Shown here one piece after another: positions 55,861 to 64,000 of a DNA stretch of 64,000 nt. The DNA is taken from assembly GCA_021396245.1 (NCBI GenBank), contig WNYE01000074.1:62001-126000 (forward strand). Direction: 5' to 3'. Made by a program: the position numbers and the translations under genes. The notes beneath the pieces are model-generated. The model did no database searches. It saw only the letters and a program-made list of their open reading frames with translations, and was not told the DNA's origin. Within the stretch, counting starts at the first letter, position 1. Every line of letters starts with the position of its first letter. The DNA comes from Sporothrix humicola (taxonomy: Eukaryota; Ascomycota; Sordariomycetes; Ophiostomatales; Ophiostomataceae).

Positions 55861-57495
55861 CATCAGCTTCACTCTATACATCAATTCACACAACGCCTCT
55901 CTCATCCGCCACTCACGCCGTGGATCAGTGGTTGCCTTAGTATCTCGATAGTCTTTGCTGTGCTCCGATTGCCTGCATAATTAATGTTTCTCGTGCACTT
56001 CACATTTTCCACTTGATGCCATTTTGCCTCTCTTCTGTGAGGGCGACTTGTTGCCCGGACCAAGTGTGTGTGGCTGCATTATCTTGAAAAAAAGAGGGAC
56101 GAATCCTGCTCTTAAGCCACACCACACTACTTTGCATGACTTCACACCAACGCCATGACAAAAACAAAAAGAGGTGTATCTATGAAGGCTATCCTGTGCA
56201 TTGAATCAACTTGCAGTGAATTTTGTAAGCCGTTTGAGCGAGATTCCCCGGATACCGATCAACCAGTATCCCCCCTCTTCCTGTACCCCCCGTCAACCTC
56301 GTATACGAGGCAAGGAAGAAAAAGCTTGGCAAAAACTGCTGGCCTCATGCCGCATCCGATTTTGAGGACCATGGATGTGCAAGTGAAGTTTACTCATACT
56401 GCATCACTTTTCTTCCTCGTCCTGCACTCTTCTGGTTACATCCCCCACGATGGCTTTGCGGATCAAGGGTGGAGAGACCATGGTGCAAGAGGCAAGAGGG
56501 CAAGATGAAGGACCGGCCTGTCACATTTTTTTTTTGCCGCCCTTCGTATTTCCCCTCTTCTTGGGCTCTCTCCCAAGAACAGACCCTTGCGTTGTTTAGT
56601 ATACGAGGTGGGGGAAGGTGAGAGTAGAGTGAAAGAAAGATGGAAGAGACAATTTGTATTGTGAAATATGGCGAGATTTCGCGCAATATGGAAAACCTCA
56701 CGAGAGCCATGGATGACATCGTCCGCGATGCGGTCACGATGTGCTCTCTTTGAAGTAAGACCCGCAGCTGCACTGCATGGTGCACTTTACCAAGGATAAG
56801 AGAAAGGAAAGCGAGTGAGCGGTGTGCACAGACGTGGCTTACCGGGGGTAAGTTGAATTCGTGAGTGAGTGGATACGAAGCGTCGTTAAGAGCGGGATGC
56901 AAGCTCGTACCCGGAGCTACGAGCTACGAGCATTGTTGGCAAAGTGTGTACAGACGGCTGGAGTGAGTGGTCCTTGCGCAAAGGTCTCCGTTATGCTCGT
57001 ACTCTGTATGGGGAGCTCGTGTGGAGAGTTCAACTTCACGATACTGTACGCCGTAAATAAACTCTGGTGGGCCCCACACAAGCTCTGTTTACTTTTGTGG
57101 TCTGAACGTCGTATCTCGCAATCTGAAAGAGGCCCACTACTCATCTCTCTCTTCAGCCGTGCAGGGAGCTTCACGAGGCTGAGTGGAACACACAAGATGA
57201 TCATTCTACTCACGTGAAATTAAACAAAGAGTATGTCGTAAAGGTAATGTAAAACATAGTGACACTGTGTGATATGGTAGCCTTGCAGACATCGTGCGAC
57301 ATCGTGAAATAGCGACAAATTGTTAAATTTCCTTCTAATATCCGGAAATTCGGGCCTACGTCTTACCGTGAGATACGGAGATACAGCTAGTTGATGATAT
57401 GATGATATTATATCTTGTGTGTTAAGGAGACACGGAACCAGGACGAGAAAGTATGTTGTATTATGAGCCATCTGTACGGAGTAGTCTGAAGTATC

Positions 57496-57496
<1 letters not shown>
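55861..57496. other. Intergenic
   Basis: No supported gene. Frames on both strands (for example 56155-56508 plus and 56390-56902 minus) overlap and have no recognisable motif. Confidence 0.45.

Positions 57497-57573
<77 letters not shown>
57497..57573. repeat. (AG)n microsatellite, about 38 copies
   Basis: This is an uninterrupted AG dinucleotide run of 77 nt. It is likely length-polymorphic between strains. Confidence 0.97.
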
Positions 57574-57576
<3 letters not shown>

Positions 57577-57709
57577 GCTACACATCTAGGAAATTCCATA
57601 ACGTCTCCAGCAGCCTCGATGACGATAGGAGAACGCACTCGGGGTGTTAATTATGTACTGCACTGCCTAGATTTGTTTGTGTTGGCCGCATGCAATGACC
57701 GGGCGACCG

Positions 57710-57729
57710 GCATGCGGCGCTCCGCATGC
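57710..57729. repeat. Perfect 8-bp inverted repeat, 4-nt loop
   Basis: GCATGCGG, CGCT, CCGCATGC: a perfect hairpin with a GC-rich 8-bp stem. Another GCATGC lies about 20 bp upstream in imperfect form. The function is unknown; it lies inside the 3' part of the spliced minus-strand locus. Confidence 0.8.
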
Positions 57730-58049
57730 GGACCAAGTGCATCCTCGGGGGATGAGTTGGGGCGACCATCCCAACAAGGGCCGAACACAAGCGCGCATAG
57801 CCAGCACGCACGACAGACGACGGACAGTGCAAAATGGCTGCACTTTCCAAGAGGCGTGTTCGTCATTCCAAGATTGAGAGGGTGGTCGAGCAGAGGAAGG
57901 GGCAAGCCACCATAGTGTCCTGTGGGACAACGCCATGACGGGCTCGTTCGTGATATACTGGACGCCTCCAATGCCAGTAAACCTGTTATAATGAATAAGG
58001 TTGCTGTCACATTGCAGATTCAGCCCATAAGGCTTCTCACCTCGAGTCC

Positions 58050-58143
58050 TCATTTTCGTATGCTATATGCCCCCGGGATATCCTAGCAGCTACCTTCCTG
58101 GGCCCCGAGGCCGCATCATTTTCGTATGCGATATGCCCCCGGA
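58050..58143. repeat. Two near-identical 28-bp direct repeats, 66-bp period
   Basis: Copies at 58050-58078 and 58116-58143 differ at one central base. In one minus-strand frame each encodes RGHIAYEN followed by D or E. That frame is open through 58318 and could continue past a GTGAGA donor into a frame to 57673, but I cannot decide whether it is coding. Confidence 0.85.
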
Positions 58144-58178
58144 GGCGTTCATTGGCCTCAGAGCCCAGGAGATAGCTA

Positions 58179-58734
58179 CTAGCAGATCTCTTCAGAGCTG
58201 GGCGCATAAAGCGCCCGTTTCTGCCCCAGGAGGGGCTGCGGGAGACTTGCTCTTTTGGCGAGATCCAAAGCTGAAAGTGAGAGGGCGTCAGTTGGCAGTT
58301 TCTTATAAAATATCTCACAAAACATCAAATAAGGGGAAGACAAGATGAACCGAGCGTAGAAGTAGGAGGTCAATAACGTACTTTGGACCTCGGTCGTGTC
58401 TAGTTCGTCGGCTGGTAGACACATGTCTTGGGCCAGTAAAACCTTTCCCGGCCCGGGACCGCCGCCACCCCGGATAGGGGGAAGGTCCCACGGGAGGCTT
58501 GCTCTTTCATCAAGACCCAGTGCTAAAAGAGAGATGTGTTAGATGCGAATTTTTATGATATAAACATGGACCAATTCCACTTAGGGATGTCCGTGGCTTA
58601 CTCTTGATCTCGGCGAGATCACAACCAGTCAATTGTTGATGAAATGCTGGGACCGGCGGACACATCACCAACCGGAGACTTTTGTCACCGTCCACGACGG
58701 TAACAAAGCCCAACGGCCAACGAAAGACCTGCAT
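58179..58734 (-). CDS. Three-exon small protein of unknown family with repeated exon starts
   Basis: Exons: 58734-58602, 58522-58382 and 58270-58179. Introns are 79 and 111 bp (GTAAGC with a CTAAC branch and TTTTAG; GTACGT with an ACTGAC branch and TTTCAG). Both are phase 1, and the frame runs cleanly to TAG for 121 residues. Recognisable pieces are FRWPLGFVTVVDGDKSLRL, CPPVPAFHQQLTGCDLAEIK and a Gly/Pro stretch RGGGGPGPGK. Exons 2 and 3 begin with similar sequences (TLGLDERASLPW and TLDLAKRASLPQ), which points to an exon duplication. I do not recognise the family. An upstream exon ending CSVANPYH (phase 0, GTGAGT at about 58815) may precede it, so ATG 58734 may be internal. Alternative frames of the same exons are also partly open, so the exact product is uncertain. 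Confidence 0.4.
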
Positions 58735-60221
58735 AACCTCAAATAATATCGTCGCCTGGGAAAAGCGAGGGCTTCGGGCCCGAAAAGTCCGGCCAAGGTG
58801 ACACAAGACTGACTCACGTGATATGGATTTGCCACCGAGCAATTTGGTGGAGGATATTGATGTTCGATGTAAAAATAGGAAATTTTGATGAAGGTTGTGT
58901 TGAGGTATAATGGTGTTGTTATGTATGGTGGTCTAGAAGTCCTAGATCATGCAGATATGGTTAGCCAACGAAAAGGTGCAGAATTGGTCTCAGGGTCGTG
59001 GAAAGAAACCACCGGACCGGGATAGCTGTCAAAAGCCGGCGACGACGCCATACTTTTGCGACGGGGACAAGAAAACTAACTATTCAGGAGTGGCTGTTGC
59101 ATAATAAAAGAGTTTACCCGTATCAGATAGACTTGGCTTGGAGCGAATCGGAGTAGTATTGGTGCTGCTGTCGTCTTATTTGTCGTCTTGTACATATCGG
59201 GGCACAGTATGAGATTTTGGGACCGAACGGCATCAAAATGCTTGATGCAGATGCGGACTCGGACTTGGTACTGTTCTTGCGGTACAGTAGCTGGTAGGAA
59301 GTCTAGATAAGAAAGACAGGGTATTAGCCGGCATGTCGTTGGTAGATAATCTTCCACAATGTGTCCTGTTATGGCCCGACGCGTCTTCCCAACTCACCGT
59401 GTAAGTGTCCGCCACGAACGCAAATTCTCTCAACGTCCATATGCAAATCTTCAATAGGCTCTGCTATGTAGTCTCGCTAAGGACAGGTGGGAAGGAACAG
59501 GTCGTGGGTGGGTCGGAGAAAAGGGTTAACAAGTGCCGGCCGGATACGACCTCGCGGCTCAATGCCTCATCCGCAGCATTTGTTCGGGTAATAATGGGGA
59601 TGGGAATATTCGTTGCCAATCTTTTAAAGAAGAGATGTTAGCTTTAGTAGACCGATAAATGAAGACATCCGAGCACCTATGAGGATGAGACATTGTTGCA
59701 AGGCAAAGTGTTGAAATTGTGCAAGATAAAGAGCTTTGATCAAACTCCGAAGACAATGAAAATAATCAAAGAGGATACATCACGCCGGGCAGATGGATGA
59801 GAAAAGCTGTGCTCACCTTGTACACCCCGTCGCCTTTTAATATATATTGCTCGTCCGACGAGCACTTGGCAGGGGCAGATGTTGGTCTGTTGGAGATAAG
59901 TTGGTAGGAGGAGGATGTGTCGGGCAATATGGGTCAAGTCGACTCGGCCTTGGCCTGCTTGTTTCTGCTGCAAGATATGGTAAGTACGCGTGGAATAAAT
60001 CAAAACGAGATATGTTTCCAGGTGTTTGGTGCAGCAGTCGGTGCGTATCTAATATGGACTGATAATGGGGAGGCATGATAGGAGGAGCGGACAAACTGGA
60101 CAAAGGGGTCAGGAGGATAAATATAGATTCTGTGTGGAAGGTAAATGATATAAATCAAAGGACTGCCAGATGGTGTTGACTTACCAGATGAAAGATGGAT
60201 TCTTCAATAGCAGTGTTTATA
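58735..60221 (-). other. Spliced minus-strand transcript region, coding frame unresolved
   Basis: Strong intron signals on the minus strand indicate transcription. One intron is 60184-60130 (GTAAGT...CACAG) just below a TATA box. Another is 59397-59303 (GTGAGT, GCTAAT branch, TTATCTAG). A CTAAC...AAAG end lies near 59640 and a CTAACC...TCTAG end near 58950. A start codon at 60076 opens MPPHYQSILDTHRLLHQTPG, which stays open for 79 codons. Further downstream, segments such as DYIAEPIEDLHMDVERICV, joined in phase to DFLPATVPQEQYQVRVRIC, look protein-like, but other frames of the same exons are open as well. I could not produce one consistent full-length reading. This may be one long gene with the three-exon unit below it, two genes, or a non-coding transcript. 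Confidence 0.35.
60216..60221 (-). promoter_or_regulatory. TATA box for the minus-strand locus
   Basis: On the minus strand, CTCATATAAACACTG lies about 32 bp upstream of a GTAAGT donor and about 140 bp upstream of the first ATG of that locus. It sits about 90 bp from the GH45 start codon on the other strand, so the two units share a compact divergent promoter. Confidence 0.5.
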
Positions 60222-60306
60222 TGAGGCCACGCAAACGAAGAACGACGAACCAGACTGACGAACAGCCAAGGGTATTTCTTTGCCGAAGTATAGAAAGGAA
60301 GGACGG

Positions 60307-61418
60307 ATGTCGATCAACATGTTGTGTGTGATCGTGTTTATGGTATTTTTGGTGCAGTTCGCTGTTGCCAACGTTGCAAAGCCGGCTGCAACGACTGCGA
60401 GCTCCTACACAGGATGGGATTGGTTAGTTCTGCGAGGCTGATGCAGGGCTGTGGGTTGATGAGAGAAAAGAAAGACAGAACAGAGAGACTGACCTTGACA
60501 AACACAGCTGCAAACCCATCTGTGCAAACGGTAACCGGAACTCTGATTTTCTAAAAACGAGGTAAGCATACCAGTGAATGATGTTGTCTTCTTCGACAAT
60601 AATGGGACTGACCATGTAGGGGTGTTGTTCAAACTTGTGACAAGGACAACCGGCCTCAGGACCAGAACACCGGTCTCTCGGCGACGTCTGGGTGTTCCAA
60701 CGGCGGAAACTCGTATATGTGTGACAGCTACCAGCCGGTGCCAGTCTCTGACGATCTGTCGTACGGCTTCGCAATCCAGGTCTCGGACAACCAACGCGAA
60801 GACAACCCCAACTGCTGCAAGTGTTACCAAGTGCAGTGGCTGTCGGGGAACGCCGCCGGCAAGACAATGATTGTGCAGATTGTGACGCCCGGTGGCTCAG
60901 GGGGGAACGTCACCAAGGACGACTTGATTATCTTGACGCCTGGTGGTGGGCTCGGGTATTTCGACCAGGGATGTCCGAGACAGTACGGAAACAGTTATTA
61001 TTGGTAAGTCGGACGAGGATGATGGGGAGAAGATTGAGTATGGACAGAGGAAAGGAGGGATGGCCGGAGAAGACTGGGGAGTACGTCGATCAGCCACAAC
61101 AATCAAATCAGCAAGAGGGAGTGTTGGAGCTGTATCAATCAACAAACAAGTCGCAGGCACGACAACGACACGACGCGACTGCCAAAAAAGAAATAGAGAA
61201 TCCAAAAGAAAACTAACATGACTGATTATAGGGGATCCAATTTCGGCGGCGTCACCGGACGCTCGAGCTGCGAGAAACTCCCGAGCAACCTCCAGGCCGG
61301 CTGCTACTGGCGATTCAACTGGGCTCGTGGCGACATTTCGGGCTGGAAGATCCAATACCAACAAGTGTCTTGTCCGTCGCGTCTGACGAGTATCTCCGGA
61401 TGCGAAGCGAGGTTCTAG
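60307..61418 (+). CDS. GH45 family endoglucanase (secreted)
   Basis: There are four exons: 60307-60422, 60508-60561, 60620-61003 and 61232-61418. Introns are 85, 58 and 228 bp (GTTAGT, GTAAGC and GTAAGT donors), all phase 2, giving 246 residues. A signal peptide (MLCVIVFMVFLVQFAVA) precedes a GH45 catalytic core. SSYTGWDCCKPICAN holds the nucleophile-region Asp, split across intron 1. QTCDKDNRP, then CSNGGNSYMC, LSYGFAIQVSDN, CCKCYQVQW and DDLIILTPGGGLGYFDQGC follow; the DD before LIILTPGGG includes the second catalytic Asp. The C terminus has CYWRFNW and LTSISGCEA. The usual TRYWDCC motif is YTGWDCC here, a notable departure. No cellulose-binding module is present. It would cleave cellulose or glucomannan outside the cell. 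The longest single frame covers only part of exon 3. Confidence 0.93.
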
Positions 61419-62647
61419 AGAATCAATAAATGGAGAGAAGCCATTGAACAATACAAAGAGACAATGGACCGATGCAAGGTCGGCTATAGACAACACGAGG
61501 AGACACAATCAAATACTTGACGCGTCCCTTTGCTTGATGCGTGCCAGAATAGGAAAAATCTACAATGTACAAAAACCAACACCGAAAAAATCAAAACACC
61601 TCTCCACCGTGCTACAATACAGTGCCTCGAGGACAGCTACAATAGCTCTTATTTTTCGGACGACCATCTCCACCACCACCCTGGCAGTCTCCTTCGCGCC
61701 TTCCACTTTTCTTCTCTTCAATCGCTCTTTCCTCAACAAGACAACGAAAAATAGCAATAGCGAAAAAAAGGGGTGCCTGCTGTTGCCTCCCTCGCTATTC
61801 CTGCGATGTACCTCTGTACCTACCATGCCGTCGTCATAGAGATGTAAGGAGCAACTGGCAGTCAGGACCTTTGTGGTTTCCCGTCCGTGAAGTGTACGCG
61901 TGGTGCACAAAATAAAAAAGAGCGAGAAGGCAAGGCCAAAAAAAAGGAAATGCACGTCGGCCACCACGATGCTTCTAGGCCCGACTGCACGCGATGCACC
62001 GCGACAGCCATAACGGCTTTACTTTACTCATTTGAATAATAATGTCTACTCGCTTGAATCATCTGTGATTACGAACGTGAATTGGAACCATCCGGTCTTC
62101 TTTTCTTTGGGGGGCTCTCACAAACTCACGCCTACGTGGCGCCTTTCACCCCCCATGACCCCGATACGCGTCTCCATGGTCGTTCCTTCCTCTTTTGTTA
62201 TAAACAAGAAAAGTTGAGGCCAACACTGGTCACGCCATACACGCCGTGAAAACCATAGACCCCGAGACCCTGTGGAAGGTGGTAGAAAGCAGTAAAAAAG
62301 ATAAGGGCATGAAATATTTTTCACACAGGCAAAAATCCGATGCCCACCAAGCAATATTTTTCACGATCCCGTCACCCGCTAGTATTTATGCCCATCCCCC
62401 TCTTTTCTCGCACTCATCCCCTCCTCTCTCCTTCTTCTCTTCTCTTCCTTTCTTTCTTCCTTTTCTTCTCTACGCTCTCATACCACAGCTTCACCCGCAT
62501 TGGAAGCGTCATCATCTTTCTCTACTTCGCAACAGCACACCGTCATTGTTGCCAACCCATCCCTTCTTTGTTTTGTTTCCCCCCTACTCTCATCACCGCG
62601 TCTCATCGCGAGTTTTGCACATTTTGCCTCTCTTTTTCATTTGAACC
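61419..62647. other. Intergenic with pyrimidine-rich leader at about 62395-62640
   Basis: There is no gene in 1.2 kb. The last 250 bp are almost entirely C and T on the plus strand (for example TCTTCTCTTCCTTTCTTTC), a typical fungal core-promoter or 5' UTR tract for the gene starting at 62648. Confidence 0.6.
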
Positions 62648-64000
62648 ATGCCGTCTACGGACGGCCTTCACCCGCCGGGTGACCCGTCTGGTCCTCCTGG
62701 CAGGCCCCCTTCACGTCAAGCATCTGCCCCTCCTGTGCAGGCTCCTGCTGCTCGAATGGATACCTATACCGAGCCATTTCCGCACATGACTCGTGAACAG
62801 ATGTTCATGATCAATCCAGTCCCTGCAGAGACTGGCAGTTCTGCACCTTCCGGCGTTGAGGGCGACTCCGCTGTTGATCAAGTTAGGCAACCTGCCGGTC
62901 GTCGCCGCCCTCGTCTTCTTACGTCTGAAAACTTGAACGCCAACGAGGATGGCTCGAGCCCTATGGCGAACCATCCCTTGTCTGAAGCTCTGATGCGCTC
63001 GTTTGGACAGGAACTCCGCGATGCCCTGGACAATGTTGACAACGCGTCTGACACTTCAACTGTTCGCCATACCCGGTCTGATACTGTAACAGCTGAAGAC
63101 CAGCGGTCCCGTTCAGGTACCGTGATTGCTCCAAACCAAGCTCCCAATATCCCAGCCCCCCAGACTCCATCAATCACCGTTTCTCCTCCTAGTGATGATG
63201 GGAGTCAGTTGCCACGCTCAAGCAACAAGAACGCCGGCCATCCTCAGTCCCACACTGCTGGCTCGGGCCGCGGGGTTTCCAACACTCAAGCTGGCCCCAG
63301 CACACACCCTGGCTCTCATGGCTTCACGGGCAGCGGTCGCGGCGTCGGGCAGAGTCGACTTCTGTCCAACGGCGGTTATGGGCAAAATGGCAATTTTCAC
63401 GCTCCTCGTGGACATTCTGGAGGCCAGCGTGCCATGGCGGCTGGGGCTTAGACGGCCCCACGCGCGCATGGCCAGGCCCCGAATCCCGCCACTCGCGGAC
63501 GGATGAACGGCGCCCAGTCTCAGATGCGGCCTAGCACGAGGCAGGACAACAGCTCGCGCCAATTCAATCAGGGCAATCCTTCATACGCGCACCGCAATGG
63601 CAATCCAGATCGTTCTCATCTCGTGCACTTCAATGATCGTGTTCAGCCTGGTGCCCAGATTGCCTCAGGTGGCTTTGGCATTCCTCGGGGTGGCAACACC
63701 CCGCGCGCTGCTCCCTACATGCAGAGCGGAAATGTTCAAGGCCGACAGGGACAAGGTCCCCAGGGACAACATGGAAACTTTGGGCAACCGGACGGTCATC
63801 AGGGCCAGATGAGATCGGGCCAAGGGGGAGGCTACTCTGCCAACACCGGACGGCCCCGCTCTTTGTCGGCCCAGCATCCCGGCCAGGGCAATGGCGGCCA
63901 TCCTCGTTTTGTCGGTGGCCATCCCAACCCTCTCGGCCAACATCCCGTGGGACCCAGCCGCAGTCAGCAGCGCGACCCTGGTCAGCATAATCCGGACCAT
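62648..64000 (+). CDS. Disordered Gly/Gln/Asn-rich protein, in-frame TAG, 3' truncated by window
   Basis: ATG 62648 follows a CT-rich leader. The frame runs 267 codons to a TAG at 63449-63451, then stays open in the same frame for 183 more codons to the window end. Composition is continuous across the stop: before it, GSGRGVSNTQ and NGGYGQNGNFHAPRGHSGGQ; after it, RMNGAQSQMRPSTRQDN, QGRQGQGPQGQHGNFGQPDG and SGQGGGYSANTGRPRS. The first third has a helical island (NHPLSEALMRSFGQELRDAL). No folded domain is visible, so any RNA-binding role would rest only on the RGG/QG-rich character. The stop may be a real terminator, a disabling mutation, a sequence error, or a codon recoded by editing. CAG or TGG in its place would restore a continuous frame. 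The protein is probably cytoplasmic or nuclear; no signal peptide is seen. Confidence 0.7.

Overview
The window is nuclear DNA from a filamentous ascomycete, most likely a Sordariomycete. Seen directly: genes carry short introns (mostly 49-106 bp) with GT/AG ends and CTAAC- or CTGAC-like branch sites, intergenic stretches are long, and AT-rich and pyrimidine-rich patches recur. The gene set is typical of Pezizomycotina: two Zn(II)2Cys6 regulators, an ATRIP/UvsD-type checkpoint protein, an Fta2-type kinetochore protein, GH45 and GH128 glycosidases and a Ser/Thr-rich GPI-anchored wall protein. Placement near Ophiostomatales would be a guess. I found no CRISPR array, intact transposon, rRNA or convincing tRNA. 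Exon coordinates below were worked out by hand from splice signals and reading phase.

Left part (2-18.6 kb): a secreted GH128-like glucanase, an AtuA-family protein, a Zn2Cys6 regulator whose zinc cluster is spread over three exons, a UvsD/ATRIP-like checkpoint protein, the CDP-diacylglycerol synthase CDS1 and the spliceosomal Sm protein E. Apart from the first three, these are housekeeping genes.

Middle (20-34.4 kb): a run of accessory-type genes, namely an SNG1-like membrane protein, a secreted SMP-30-like propeller protein, a membrane-anchored HSL-type esterase, a GST, a 2-oxoglutarate/Fe(II) dioxygenase, a second Zn2Cys6 regulator, a zinc alcohol dehydrogenase and a secreted PEBP. This could be a small catabolic or detoxification cluster with its own regulator (inference). 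It is bounded by SME1 on the left and the Fta2-like gene on the right.

Right-centre (35.4-50.5 kb): the Fta2-like kinetochore protein, a 92-residue stand-alone PAH (Sin3-type) protein, a 1317-residue AAA ATPase with an ATG-only first exon and an Arg-Asp-repeat tail, a STAND-like protein with a degenerate P-loop, an M20 carbamoylase with a presequence-like N terminus, a Nudix hydrolase and the GPI protein.

Right end (50.5-64 kb): a gene-poor stretch of nearly 8 kb, then a spliced minus-strand locus with repeated motifs that I could not assign to a family. This lies head-to-head with a four-exon GH45 endoglucanase. The window ends inside a long disordered-protein reading frame that is broken once by an in-frame TAG.
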